A DNA stretch of 64,000 nt, from assembly GCA_963831155.1 (NCBI GenBank), contig CAWHOY010000005.1, forward strand, positions 620,001 through 684,000, in the 5' to 3' direction. Positions 17,930-26,558 of this stretch are shown piece after piece (within the stretch, counting starts at the first letter, position 1; each line of letters begins with the position of its first letter). Made by a program: the position numbers and the translations under genes. Source of the stretch: CAVRXQ01 sp963831155. GTDB lineage: Bacteria > Actinomycetota > Acidimicrobiia > Acidimicrobiales > Bog-793. Below the pieces are notes generated by a model. The model did not search any database, had not been told where the DNA came from, and worked only from the letters and a program-made list of their open reading frames with translations.

Positions 17930-19288
17930 CTACATCGAGTCGATCAGCCGTTCGACGCGCTCGTCATGGGCGCGGAAGGGGTCTTTCAACAGCACCGTGC
18001 GCTGCGTCTGGTCGTTCAGTTTCAGGTGCACCCAGTCGACCGTGAAGTCACGACGCCGTTCCTTCGCGCGCCGGATGAATTCACCGCGCAAGTGGGCTCT
18101 TGTCGTCGCGGGAGGTTTCTCCATCGCCTCGGTGATCGCCGCGTCGCTCACGACCCGGTCGACCTTCCCGCGCTCTTGGAGGCGGTAGAAGATGCCACGC
18201 TTTCGGCTCACGTCGTGGTACTGGAGGTCGACGAGGGCGATGCGCGGGTGGCCGAGGGACAGTCCATGACGCTCCCGGTACTGCTCGACGAGGTTGTGCT
18301 TGATCACCCAATCGCACTCGCGATCGAGCAACAACGGGTCCTTCTCGATCGTCTCGATGCAGTGCTGCCACATGTCGAGCGCCGTCTGCTCTGACGGCGT
18401 CGCGCCCCTTTGGCGCGCGTAGCGCAACGCTCGGTTCAGGTATTCGCTCTGGACATCTAACGCCGAGACCTCTCTCCCGTTCGCCAGGCGGACTTTTCGC
18501 CGACAGGTGATGTCGTGGCTGATCTCGCGAATCGCGCGGATCGGGTCCTCGAGCGTCATATCTCGCAGCACCACCGAGGGGTCTTCGAGCATGCGCAGCA
18601 TGAAGCTCGTCGTCGCGACCTTGAGAAACGTCGAGTACTCGCTCATGTTCGAGTCCCCGACGATCACGTGCAGGCGGCGGAATCGCTCGGCGTCGGCGTG
18701 CGGCTCGTCGCGCGTGTTGATGATCGGCCGCGACCTGGTTGTCGCGGACGAAACCCCTTCCCAGATGTGCTCTGCACGCTGGGAGATGCAGAAGACCGCG
18801 CCTCGCGCCGTCTGGAGGACTTTTCCGGCTCCAGCGAAGATCTGCCGTGTGACAAGGAACGGGATCAACACCTGCGCGTAGTGGGAGAAGTCGTCTCTCC
18901 GGCTCGTCAGGTAGTTCTCGTGGCAGCCGTACGAGTTGCCGGCCGAGTCGGTGTTGTTCTTGAACAGGTAGACGACACCGCGCACCCCCTCGTCGCGAAG
19001 GCGCGTCTCTGCTGCGCCGACGAGGCTTTCGAGGATCCGCTCCCCCGCTTTGTCGTGCGCGACGAGATCGTCTGTCGAGTCACACTCCGGCGTCGCGTAC
19101 TCCGGGTGGCTGCCGACGTCCAAGTAGAGCCGTGCGCCATTTTCGAGGAAGACGTTCGAGGATCGTCCCCAGCTCACGACCCTCCGGAACAGCACTCGCG
19201 CGACCTCGTCGGGGCTCAGCCGACGTTGCCCCCGCAGCGTGCACGTCACGCCGTACTCGTTCTCGAGTCCGACGATGCGGCGTTCCAT
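17930..19288 (-). CDS. pafA: Pup-protein ligase PafA
   Basis: PafA uses ATP to join the C-terminal Glu of Pup to lysines of target proteins, marking them for the proteasome. The 452 residues begin RRIVGLENEYGVT and contain the glutamine-synthetase-like nucleotide site, with the catalytic Asp in LYLDVGSHPEYATPE (near residue 57) and NNTDSAGNSYGCHENYL. The length is normal. The family's two members, this and Dop, both occur in the window. It is separated from prcA by a short divergent gene, and lepB follows 30 bases downstream. Confidence 0.95.
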   Translation of the reverse strand: MERRIVGLENEYGVTCTLRGQRRLSPDEVARVLFRRVVSWGRSSNVFLENGARLYLDVGSHPEYATPECDSTDDLVAHDKAGERILESLVGAAETRLRDEGVRGVVYLFKNNTDSAGNSYGCHENYLTSRRDDFSHYAQVLIPFLVTRQIFAGAGKVLQTARGAVFCISQRAEHIWEGVSSATTRSRPIINTRDEPHADAERFRRLHVIVGDSNMSEYSTFLKVATTSFMLRMLEDPSVVLRDMTLEDPIRAIREISHDITCRRKVRLANGREVSALDVQSEYLNRALRYARQRGATPSEQTALDMWQHCIETIEKDPLLLDRECDWVIKHNLVEQYRERHGLSLGHPRIALVDLQYHDVSRKRGIFYRLQERGKVDRVVSDAAITEAMEKPPATTRAHLRGEFIRRAKERRRDFTVDWVHLKLNDQTQRTVLLKDPFRAHDERVERLIDSM

Positions 19289-19360
19289 TCCGGCTCAACC
19301 TACCTGGCGACCGACCGGTCGAGGCTCAGTACCCTGGGCGCGGTGGGGGCACGTGAGCCG

Positions 19361-19642
19361 ATGCAGCACCTGACTACGGTCGTCGGCACCGTGCAGGGGC
19401 ACCTGATCGTCGGTCGATTGCGGACCGAAGGCGTCGAAGCCGTGATGTCTGGTCCCGGGGACGGTCCGTATCCATTCCCATCCGAGGTCGAGATCCTCGT
19501 TCCCGAGAGCCAGCTCGCGCTCGCCCGTGAGGTCTTGATCGCGACCGCAGTCGAGGCGGTGTTCGACGACGACGAATCGCAGCCCCCCCGCCCGCGCGTC
19601 GGGCTCGGACGGTGGCGGCTCAGGCGGAGAGCAAGTCCTTGA
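19361..19642 (+). CDS. DUF2007-like small protein between pafA and prcA
   Basis: This protein of about 93 residues starts at ATG 19361 (alternative GTG 19343). The pattern VVGTVQGHLIVGRLRTEGVEA, then PYPF, then EILVPESQLALAREVL matches DUF2007, a small alpha/beta (ferredoxin-like) domain of unknown role that resembles signal-transducing proteins. The gene runs against the proteasome operon, and its last 23 bases overlap the 3' end of prcA, so antisense effects are possible. An unusually long upstream frame is mostly a shadow of pafA. Confidence 0.6.
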   Translation: MQHLTTVVGTVQGHLIVGRLRTEGVEAVMSGPGDGPYPFPSEVEILVPESQLALAREVLIATAVEAVFDDDESQPPRPRVGLGRWRLRRRASP

Positions 19643-20297
19643 GCTCTTGTCCGTTGATACGACGGAACGCCCTTCTGCCGTTCGAGCGGGCAAGCACGCC
19701 GACTTCGAGATCGTCGGCGCTCAGTTGCCGGTCGGAGCCAGCGAGGCACGACACGCATGAGCGCAAGGCGTCCGCGAGTGACCACCCCGGCCGGAACGCC
19801 TGATCGACACGTGCCGCGATCGCGTCGGCTTCGCCACCGAGCACAGTCCAGTTCTCCTGATCGACGACGGTTCCGTCGTACGCGATGTGGTAGAGGCGGT
19901 GCTCACCCTCCAAACCGAGTTCGGCGACGAGGATCTCGACTTCGAGCGGTTTGAGTTCGTGGGTGAAGACCTGACCGAGATACTGCGCGTACAGATTGGC
20001 GAGTGAGCGCGCGTCGACATCGTCGCGGGAGTAAGCGAAGCCCTTGGTGTCGGCGTGGCGGATTCCCGCGACGCGCAACTGGTCGAACTCGTTGTACTTA
20101 CCGACACCGGCGAAGGCGACGCGATCGTAGATCTCGCTCACCTTGTGGAGCGTGTGCGACGGATTCTCCGCGACGATGAGCACGCCGTCGTCGTAGGAGG
20201 CGGCGACGAGCGCCCGGCCACGCGCGATGCCCTTCTGCGCGTACTCGGCTCGGTCCTTCATCACCTGCTCGGGCGCGACGTAGAAGGGCATCGTCAT
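19620..20297 (-). CDS. prcA: 20S proteasome alpha subunit
   Basis: This 225-residue subunit forms the outer heptameric rings of the actinobacterial proteasome and the docking surface for the Mpa ATPase ring. The N-terminus (PFYVAPEQVMKDRAEYAQKGIARGR) is the gating segment and first helix typical of PrcA. RVAFAGVGKYNEFDQLR and GFAYSRDDVDARSL are further family signatures. Its ATG overlaps the prcB stop (ATGA), so the two subunits should be made in a coupled way. The length is slightly short but complete. Confidence 0.95.
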   Translation of the reverse strand: MTMPFYVAPEQVMKDRAEYAQKGIARGRALVAASYDDGVLIVAENPSHTLHKVSEIYDRVAFAGVGKYNEFDQLRVAGIRHADTKGFAYSRDDVDARSLANLYAQYLGQVFTHELKPLEVEILVAELGLEGEHRLYHIAYDGTVVDQENWTVLGGEADAIAARVDQAFRPGWSLADALRSCVSCLAGSDRQLSADDLEVGVLARSNGRRAFRRINGQELKDLLSA

Positions 20298-21100
20298 GCG
20301 CGCGCACCCCCTGAGGAGTTCTGGCCGCGGCGATCGAGCAAGCTCGCGAAACGCTCGGCGACCTCCGCATCTTGGAGCTTTGTGAAGCCCTGTCGGTCGA
20401 CGGTTGCGATGATCGGGTAGATGCCGCGCACGGGGTCGGGGCCGCCCGTCGCGGCGTCTTCGTCTGCGGCTTGGTACAGCGCGTCGACGGCGAGTTCGAC
20501 GGCCGCGTCGCGGTCGAGATCGTCCTTGAAGCCGAGCTTGATCGTGTTCCGCGCGTCGCGTCCGCCTGATCCGACGGCGTGGAAGTCGGTCTCCTCGTAG
20601 CGGCCGCCCGTCATGTCGTAGGTGAAGATCCTCCCCGTCTCGCGCCGGGTGTCCCAGCCAGCGAACAAAGGCAGAACTCCAAGGCCCTGCATCGCCATCG
20701 GCAGGTGCTCACGCACCATCTGGGAGAGCTGATTCGCCTTCCCGTCGAGGGTGAGGACTTCCCCCTCGACCTTTTCGTAGTGCTCGAGCTGGGTCTGGAA
20801 CAGCCGGACCATCTCGAGCGCCGGGCCGGCAGCCCCGGCGATCGCGATCGCCGAGTAGCGGTCTGCCGGGAAGACCTTTTCGATTCCCCGATGGGCGATC
20901 GCAATTCCCTCGGTTGCCCGGCGGTCACCCGCGACGACGACTCCGCCCGAGAACTTCAGCGCGCAGATTGTGGTCGTGTGCCGCGCGTCGAACGGGAGTT
21001 GCGAATTCTCGGGCAAGGAGACGTCTGGGCGGGCGCGTCGCAACAGTTCGACGAAACTCGGACCCGGATCTTCTGACGGAGGGAACAAATAAAGCGGCAC
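20294..21100 (-). CDS. prcB: 20S proteasome beta subunit
   Basis: This is the catalytic subunit of the proteasome core. The 268 residues contain a propeptide ending DARH followed by TTTICALKF. Thr42 should become the N-terminal nucleophile after self-cleavage. The Lys and Asp of the active site lie in GDRRATEG and IEKVFPADRY. It starts at GTG 21100, 35 bases after pup. The order pup-prcB-prcA is the same as in mycobacteria. Confidence 0.95.
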   Translation of the reverse strand: MPLYLFPPSEDPGPSFVELLRRARPDVSLPENSQLPFDARHTTTICALKFSGGVVVAGDRRATEGIAIAHRGIEKVFPADRYSAIAIAGAAGPALEMVRLFQTQLEHYEKVEGEVLTLDGKANQLSQMVREHLPMAMQGLGVLPLFAGWDTRRETGRIFTYDMTGGRYEETDFHAVGSGGRDARNTIKLGFKDDLDRDAAVELAVDALYQAADEDAATGGPDPVRGIYPIIATVDRQGFTKLQDAEVAERFASLLDRRGQNSSGGARA

Positions 21101-21135
21101 GAGCCGGACGTTAGCGGTTGACGTCGCGTCGCTAG

Positions 21136-21339
21136 TTACTCGCCGCCCTTTTGGACGTAGTTGCGGACGAACTCCTCGGCGTTGTCTTCGAGGACCTCGT
21201 CGATCTCGTCGAGGATGTCGTCGATCTCCGCCTTCAGCTTCTCGCCTTTTTCGGAGGTCTGTGGAGCCTCTTGTTCCTCTTCGGTTTGCTCGGCTTGGCG
21301 CTGTGGCGCCGTTCGCCTCTTGAGCTCCCGTTCAGCCAT
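21136..21339 (-). CDS. pup: prokaryotic ubiquitin-like protein Pup, Glu-terminated
   Basis: Pup is a 67-residue disordered tag. The N-terminal half is charged and Gln-rich; the C-terminal half (KLKAEIDDILDEIDEVLEDN, then FVRNYVQKGGE) contains the helix that binds the Mpa coiled coils. The last residue is Glu, not Gln, so PafA can use it directly and deamidation by Dop is not needed. The ATG at 21339 has GGAAGGAAG just upstream. It lies 11 bases after dop and 35 before prcB. Confidence 0.96.
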   Translation of the reverse strand: MAERELKRRTAPQRQAEQTEEEQEAPQTSEKGEKLKAEIDDILDEIDEVLEDNAEEFVRNYVQKGGE

Positions 21340-21350
21340 CGACTTCCTTC

Positions 21351-22838
21351 CTACGCGCCAAGTTGCTCGAGCAAGTCGGCGGCGCTTTCACTTCGTTCCA
21401 GGAGCGTAGCGACGTGCGCCGCGGTGCCACGCAATGGCTCCATCATCGGCACACGTCGCAGCGGATCGTCCCCGAGGTCGAAGACGACCGAGTCCCAGTT
21501 GGCCGCTGCGATCTGGTCCGCGTAGCGCCTCAGACTCTCGCCCCGGAAGTAAGCGCGCGTCGTCGTCGGCGGGTTGGTAACGGCTGCCTCGACGGCTGTC
21601 GGATCGGCGATCGTCTCCATGTCGAGGCGGCGGAACAGCGATTTCTCGGGACGCAGGTCGTGATACTGCAGATCGAGAACCTGGATCCGGTGGTCGTCAT
21701 AGCCGAGATCGTGGCGTGCGCGGTAGGCGTCGATCAGTTCGAGCTTCGCCACCCAGTCGAGGGTCTTCGACAGCATCGACGGGTTCGCCTCGAGGGAGGT
21801 GAGTACCTGCTCCCAGCGGTCCAAGACTGCCGCGCCGACGTTCCCGTCGCCGAGGGTTTCGAGCCCGTTCACCTCGTGGTACTTGCGGGCGACGTCGAGC
21901 AGCTGCCACTGCACCTCGATCGCTGTCGCCGACTCTCCCGTCGCGAGCTCCAAGGGCTGACGCAGCCCGACATCGTGTGAGATGGCGTGCATCGCGCGAA
22001 CCGGATTCGCGAACAAGACCTCTCCGGTCTGGAACCAGTCGTCCTCGATCAAGGTGAGCACGATCGCGGTAACGCCGACTTTGAGGAACGTCGCGACCTC
22101 GGCGAGGTTCGCGTCGCCGGTGATGACGTGCAACCGACGGTACTTCTGCGCGTCGGCGTGCGGCTCGTCTCGCGTGTTGATGATCGGGCGCTTCAGCGTC
22201 GTCTCGAGGCCCACCTCCTCTTCGAAGAAGTCGGCGCGTTGTCCGATCTCGAATTCGGGTCGCTCGCGACCTTCCTCTTCGCAGCCGACCTTCCCCGACC
22301 CCGTGTACACCTGGCGAGTGACCAAGTGCGAGGTCAGCTGGCGGACGATGCGCGCGAAGGGCACCTGCCGGTCGACGAGGTAGTTCTCATGGCAGCCGTA
22401 GGAGTTGCCCTTACCGTCGGAGTTGTTCTTGTAGACAACGATCTCCTCGCCGGGCGGAAGCAGCCGCCGTGCTGCAGCCATCGATCGCGTCAGGACGAGC
22501 TCGCCGGCGCGGTCGTGGGTGACGAGCTCGAAAATGGTCGAACACTCAGGCGTCGAGTACTCGGGATGCGCGTGGTCGACGTAGTAGCGCGCGCCATTGG
22601 TCAGAACCGTGTTGACAAGGTTCGTCTCGACTTCGGGCGCGGCCGCGCCCTCGCGCAGAAATCCGCGCGCGTCGCGTCCGGGAGACTCGTCTTCGAAGTC
22701 CCATCCGACACGGCCGTTCAAATCGGCGACGTACGCGTTGATCAGCATCGAGGACGCGGACGTCGGATTCGAGTCCGCGGTGCCCGTGGTATGGACGCCG
22801 TACTCGGTCTCGATCCCACAGACCTTGGGAATGGCCAC
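21351..22838 (-). CDS. dop: depupylase/deamidase Dop
   Basis: Dop removes Pup from conjugates and, where Pup ends in Gln, deamidates it. The protein begins VCGIETEYG and has the Dop-specific loop after HTTGTADSNPTSAS. It carries the catalytic Asp in YYVDHAHPEYSTPE and the nucleotide-site segment KNNSDGKGNSYGCHENYL. I prefer GTG 22836-22838 (495 residues), which aligns with other Dop starts; an earlier GTG at 22892, four bases after the mpa stop, would add 18 residues. As Pup here ends in Glu, the depupylase activity should be the one in use. Confidence 0.93.
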   Translation of the reverse strand: MAIPKVCGIETEYGVHTTGTADSNPTSASSMLINAYVADLNGRVGWDFEDESPGRDARGFLREGAAAPEVETNLVNTVLTNGARYYVDHAHPEYSTPECSTIFELVTHDRAGELVLTRSMAAARRLLPPGEEIVVYKNNSDGKGNSYGCHENYLVDRQVPFARIVRQLTSHLVTRQVYTGSGKVGCEEEGRERPEFEIGQRADFFEEEVGLETTLKRPIINTRDEPHADAQKYRRLHVITGDANLAEVATFLKVGVTAIVLTLIEDDWFQTGEVLFANPVRAMHAISHDVGLRQPLELATGESATAIEVQWQLLDVARKYHEVNGLETLGDGNVGAAVLDRWEQVLTSLEANPSMLSKTLDWVAKLELIDAYRARHDLGYDDHRIQVLDLQYHDLRPEKSLFRRLDMETIADPTAVEAAVTNPPTTTRAYFRGESLRRYADQIAAANWDSVVFDLGDDPLRRVPMMEPLRGTAAHVATLLERSESAADLLEQLGA

Positions 22839-22896
22839 TGTTGTCGACGCTAGTGCGGGGTGACCGCCGCGCTGGGTCAAGCGTGGCAGCACGTAG

Positions 22897-24624
22897 TTAC
22901 AGGTACTGGCCGGTCCCGACCCGCTCGATCGCCCGTCCGCCCCGCTCGTCGCCGCGGTCGACGATCGTGCGGACGTAGACGATCCGCTCGCCCTTCTTGC
23001 CGGAGATTTTCGCCCAGTCGTCGGGGTTCGTCGTGTTCGGAAGGTCCTCGTTCTCCTTGTATTCCTGCTTGATCGAGTCGAGGAGGTCCGCCATGCGGAT
23101 GCCCGGTGGGTCGCCGGCGATCGCTCGCTTGATGGCGAGCTTCTTCGCCCGCCGGACGATGTTCTCGATCATCGCCCCAGAGGCGAAATCCTTGAAGTAG
23201 AGGACCTCTTTGTCGCCGTTTTGGTAGGTGACCTCCAGGAAGCGGTTTTCATCGTCGGCGCGGTACATCTCAAAAACCGTCTTTTCGATCATCGCCTGGA
23301 CGGCCTTCGCCGGATCTCCCCCGCCGTAACCCGCGACGTCGTCGGTGCTGAGCGGCAGGTCGGTCGTCAGGTATCTCGAAAAGATCTGTTGCGCGGCCGC
23401 CTCGCTCGGCCGCTCGATCTTGATCTTTACGTCGAGGCGCCCCGGGCGCAGGATCGCTGGGTCGATGAGGTCCTCGCGGTTCGAGGCGCCGATGACGATC
23501 ACGTCGCGCAAGGCCTCGACGCCGTCGATCTCGGCGAGCAGCTGCGGGACGATCGTCGATTCCATATCCGAGCTGATGCCCGAGCCCCTCGTGCGGAAGA
23601 GCGAGTCCATCTCGTCGAAAAAGACGATCACCGGGACGCCTTCTTCGGCCTTTTCCCGGGCGCGCTGGAAGACGAGGCGGATCTGTCGTTCGGTCTCGCC
23701 GACGTACTTGTTGAGCAGTTCCGGACCTTTGATGTTCAAGAAGTAGCTGCGGACGTTGGCGTTGCCCTTCAGTTCGCCGACTTTTTTCGCGAGCGAATTG
23801 GCGACGGCCTTTGCGATGAGGGTCTTGCCGCATCCGGGAGGTCCATACAACAAGATGCCCTTCGGCGCGGGCAGCTTGTGTTCGGCGAACAGCTCGCGGT
23901 GCAGATACGGGAGCTCGACCGCGTCGGTGAGCGCTTCGATCTGTTCGTCGAGCCCGCCGATGTCGTCGTAGGTGATGTCGGGGACCTCTTCCAAGACGAC
24001 TTCTTCGATCTCTGGGCGCGGCAACTTTTCGAGCAACAACAGCGTGCGCGGGTCCATTAGCACGTGGTCGCCGGCGCGAAGGCGCGTCCCTTGCAACGCG
24101 TCAGAGATCTCTGCGACGCGCTCTTCGTCGGCGCGCCCGATGATCAGCGCGCGCTTCCCGTCCTCCAAGAGGTCTTGGATCGTCACGACGTCGCCTGACT
24201 GTTCGAAGCTGCGTGCGAGTACCACGTTCAATGACTCGTTCAGGACGACCTCGTTGCCGCGCTGCAGCGTGTCGGGGTCGATCGCCGGGTGGAGCGCGAC
24301 GCGCATTTTCCTGCCGCTCGCGAAGACGTCGACCGTTCCGTCGTCGTTCACCGCGAGGAACGTGCCGTACGCGTTCGGCGCCTGGGTGAGTTTGTCGACT
24401 TCCTCGCGTAGCGCGGCGATGTTTTCTTTGGCCTGCTGGAGGGTGTACGTCAGCTTCTCGTTGTGTGAGAGCGCCTGGGCGAGCTGGCCCTTCACCTCCA
24501 AGAGGCGTTCTTCGAGGACGCGTACCCGTTGGGGTGCCTCGTGCAGGCGGTGACGGAGTTCAGCGACTTCTTCTTCGGCCGCGATCGCGCGGGCCCGCAG
24601 TTCCTCCTCGGTCGGCTCCTCCAT
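22897..24624 (-). CDS. mpa: proteasome-associated AAA ATPase Mpa/ARC
   Basis: This 575-residue hexameric unfoldase feeds pupylated proteins to the proteasome. Residues 5-80 are a coiled coil that captures Pup, and 85-205 fit the two OB domains. Walker A GPPGCGKT is at 261-268 and Walker B IVFFDEMD near 333-340, followed by the second region of homology (LRPGRLDVKI). The C-terminus is GQYL, the docking tail that opens the 20S gate. The start has a strong AGGAGGA seven bases upstream. It is the first gene of the mpa-dop-pup-prcB-prcA run. Confidence 0.96.
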   Translation of the reverse strand: MEEPTEEELRARAIAAEEEVAELRHRLHEAPQRVRVLEERLLEVKGQLAQALSHNEKLTYTLQQAKENIAALREEVDKLTQAPNAYGTFLAVNDDGTVDVFASGRKMRVALHPAIDPDTLQRGNEVVLNESLNVVLARSFEQSGDVVTIQDLLEDGKRALIIGRADEERVAEISDALQGTRLRAGDHVLMDPRTLLLLEKLPRPEIEEVVLEEVPDITYDDIGGLDEQIEALTDAVELPYLHRELFAEHKLPAPKGILLYGPPGCGKTLIAKAVANSLAKKVGELKGNANVRSYFLNIKGPELLNKYVGETERQIRLVFQRAREKAEEGVPVIVFFDEMDSLFRTRGSGISSDMESTIVPQLLAEIDGVEALRDVIVIGASNREDLIDPAILRPGRLDVKIKIERPSEAAAQQIFSRYLTTDLPLSTDDVAGYGGGDPAKAVQAMIEKTVFEMYRADDENRFLEVTYQNGDKEVLYFKDFASGAMIENIVRRAKKLAIKRAIAGDPPGIRMADLLDSIKQEYKENEDLPNTTNPDDWAKISGKKGERIVYVRTIVDRGDERGGRAIERVGTGQYL

Positions 24625-24838
24625 CGAGCATCCTCCTCACAGCACTGACGCTTCGCGTCGGACCCTACACCGAGGTATGTACCGCACCGGCGCCACTTCG
24701 CATCGGCAATGCAGGTTCGTGGCACGGGTCCGCGAGTAACGTTGACCTGCGGTATCGCGGCCGAACCGCCAGGGGGTGGCCGCCACTTCGGTACGCTGTT
24801 CTCGTATCGCCACCTGGAGAAAGGGCGTCGGCCGCGCG

Positions 24839-25075
24839 ATGAAGGTCTGGATCGATCAGGATCTCTGCACCGGCGACGGCCTGTGCGAGGAAATCTGTCC
24901 CGCGGTCTTCACGCTGCGAGACGACGGCCTCGCCTACGTGAAAGACGGCGACGCGGTGATGGACGACCCTGGCGGTGCCCAGGGGATGGTGGTCGTGCCC
25001 GAGGGGCTCGACGACGCGGTGACCGAAGCTGCCGAAGAATGCCCCGGAGAGTGCATTTTCATCGAGCAGTCCTGA
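24839..25075 (+). CDS. ferredoxin with CxxDxxC cluster site
   Basis: This 78-residue ferredoxin starts at ATG 24839-24841. The cluster motif is C10-T-G-D13-G-L-C16-E-E-I-C20-P, with the remote C68-P. Asp takes the place of the second Cys, as in ferredoxins of Pyrococcus-type organisms whose cluster is Asp-ligated and can shift between [4Fe-4S] and [3Fe-4S]. C72 is an extra Cys. It would carry single electrons to an oxidoreductase not encoded nearby. It is divergent from mpa and convergent with trmI. Confidence 0.88.
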   Translation: MKVWIDQDLCTGDGLCEEICPAVFTLRDDGLAYVKDGDAVMDDPGGAQGMVVVPEGLDDAVTEAAEECPGECIFIEQS

Positions 25076-25100
25076 TTCACCGGCGCTCGTGAGCGTCCCC

Positions 25101-26033
25101 TCAGTCGCCTTCTTCGCCGTCTTTGTTCTCGGCAGCAGCTGCAACGATCCAGCGCGCGCCGTCGCCGATGACACGGCGGGCCGTGGTGATGAATCCTGTG
25201 TGGGCGACCATCCGATGATCGGGGCGCACCGACCGACCGTCGATGTGCCACGTGCGACGCAGTACTTCGAAGGTCTCCGCGCACGCGTACGGCGCATGGG
25301 CGAGCCGGTCCCGTAGCGCCGCGGTCTGGTTGATCGTCGGCAGGTACGCAAGGAAGATCCCGCCGGGAACAAGGGCCCGCGAGGCGTGGTCGACGACGCG
25401 CCACGGCTCTGGGAGGTCGAGGAGGATGCGGTCGAACTCTGATTCCCCGATGCCCTCGTAGATATCGCGTGCCTCAACGGTGTAGGAAACATCGTCGCCG
25501 AGCATCTCGTGAACGTTGGCGATCGCGCGCTCGGCGAAGTCGCTGCGGATCTCATAGCCGGTGACGACACACCCGGCGCGCAGCGCCGCCATCGAAAGCG
25601 CGCCCGATCCAACGCCCGCCTCGAGCACGCGCGCCCCGGGACACAGATCGGCGGCGAGCAGGATCGTCGCCAAGTCCTTCGGGTAGATCACCTGGGCGCC
25701 GCGGGGCATCTTCAAGACGACGTCGGCGAGCGTCGGGCGGAAGGCGAGAAAGCGACGAGAGGCACTCGCGCTTTTGTCTCGTCGAAGCGCCGGGACCTCG
25801 GATCCTTCGCGTCGTCCGATGACCTCGTCGTGGTCGACGACACCGGCATGGGTCTGGAACGTGCCGTGTTCGCGCAGTCGGATCAGGTAGTGGCGTCCAC
25901 GGCGATCGATGAGGAGCACCCGCTCCCCCTCGCGAAAAGTGTCCCCTGTATTCGCCTTCCCCGGCCGCACGCCTTCGCGTCCGCTCGGGTTAAGAGCGAC
26001 GACGCGCCCGCGACCCCTTGGCGCCGGAGCCAT
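25101..26033 (-). CDS. trmI: tRNA (adenine-58-N1) methyltransferase TrmI
   Basis: This 310-residue SAM-dependent enzyme methylates A58 in the T-loop of tRNA. The family leader FRPTLADVVLKMPRGAQVIY precedes the SAM-binding motif I (ARVLEAGVGSGALSMA); the catalytic region is LLDLPEPWRVV. The position upstream of mpa is conserved in actinobacteria (Rv2118c in M. tuberculosis). An N-terminal tail of about 25 residues overlaps the upstream membrane-protein gene by 44 bases, so a later start is possible. Confidence 0.92.
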   Translation of the reverse strand: MAPAPRGRGRVVALNPSGREGVRPGKANTGDTFREGERVLLIDRRGRHYLIRLREHGTFQTHAGVVDHDEVIGRREGSEVPALRRDKSASASRRFLAFRPTLADVVLKMPRGAQVIYPKDLATILLAADLCPGARVLEAGVGSGALSMAALRAGCVVTGYEIRSDFAERAIANVHEMLGDDVSYTVEARDIYEGIGESEFDRILLDLPEPWRVVDHASRALVPGGIFLAYLPTINQTAALRDRLAHAPYACAETFEVLRRTWHIDGRSVRPDHRMVAHTGFITTARRVIGDGARWIVAAAAENKDGEEGD

Positions 26034-26361
26034 TCGCGAACGCGCCCCGGAATCCGAAGGCGACGAAGCCGCCGAGCGCCGCGATGCCCGTGACGGCGGT
26101 GAGCAGATACGGTGCGAACGACCAGCTGCCGGCGAACGTTGATCCGGTTTCGGTCTGCAGGAGCCGCAACACGCCGACGAGGGCGGCGACGGACCCGATC
26201 GCGATCAGGATCGCGCCGAGGACGCCGAAGGCGAGGCGTCGCCAGAGATGGCGGAGTGGTTTCACCGCTTCGTCGACCACGTAGCGGCGCAACAGCTCCG
26301 TGGCGCGTTCAGCGAGTAATGCCGTGATCGCAGAGGTGATCCTCGAGGTGACCCTCCCCAT
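25990..26361 (-). CDS. small membrane protein, phage-holin-like superfamily architecture
   Basis: This 123-residue protein starts at ATG 26359-26361, preceded by GGAGGAGCGC. An N-terminal amphipathic helix (ITALLAERATELLRRYVVDE) is followed by two membrane spans, FGVLGAILIAIGSVAALVGVL and a second near YLLTAVTGIAALGGFVAFGF, and ends in a basic tail. This layout recurs in small actinobacterial membrane proteins of unknown role. It overlaps trmI by 44 bases and is probably cotranscribed with it. Confidence 0.7.
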   Translation of the reverse strand: MGRVTSRITSAITALLAERATELLRRYVVDEAVKPLRHLWRRLAFGVLGAILIAIGSVAALVGVLRLLQTETGSTFAGSWSFAPYLLTAVTGIAALGGFVAFGFRGAFANGSGAKGSRARRRS

Positions 26362-26490
26362 GCGCTCCTCCGCGAGAAGTCCGATCGCGCCTTTTGTCCG
26401 CGGGGTGGCGGATGAACGCAGACTATTCGAATGACCGAGGAAAGTGGCGAAATTGTGAGGGTTCGCCACCTTCGGCTGGGCAGGATTGGC

Positions 26491-26518
26491 TTGCGAGTGG
26501 CGAGCTGTGCCGTAGTCT
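26491..26518 (+). promoter_or_regulatory. possible sigma70-type promoter upstream of tal
   Basis: TTGCGA (26491-26496) and TAGTCT (26513-26518) are spaced by 16 bases and lie 40 bases before the tal start codon. A GGAGG ribosome-binding site lies nine or so bases before the GTG. The match is moderate. Confidence 0.35.
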
Positions 26519-26558
26519 CGACTGCGACTGACGGCGCCGACTGACGGAGGCTCATGTC

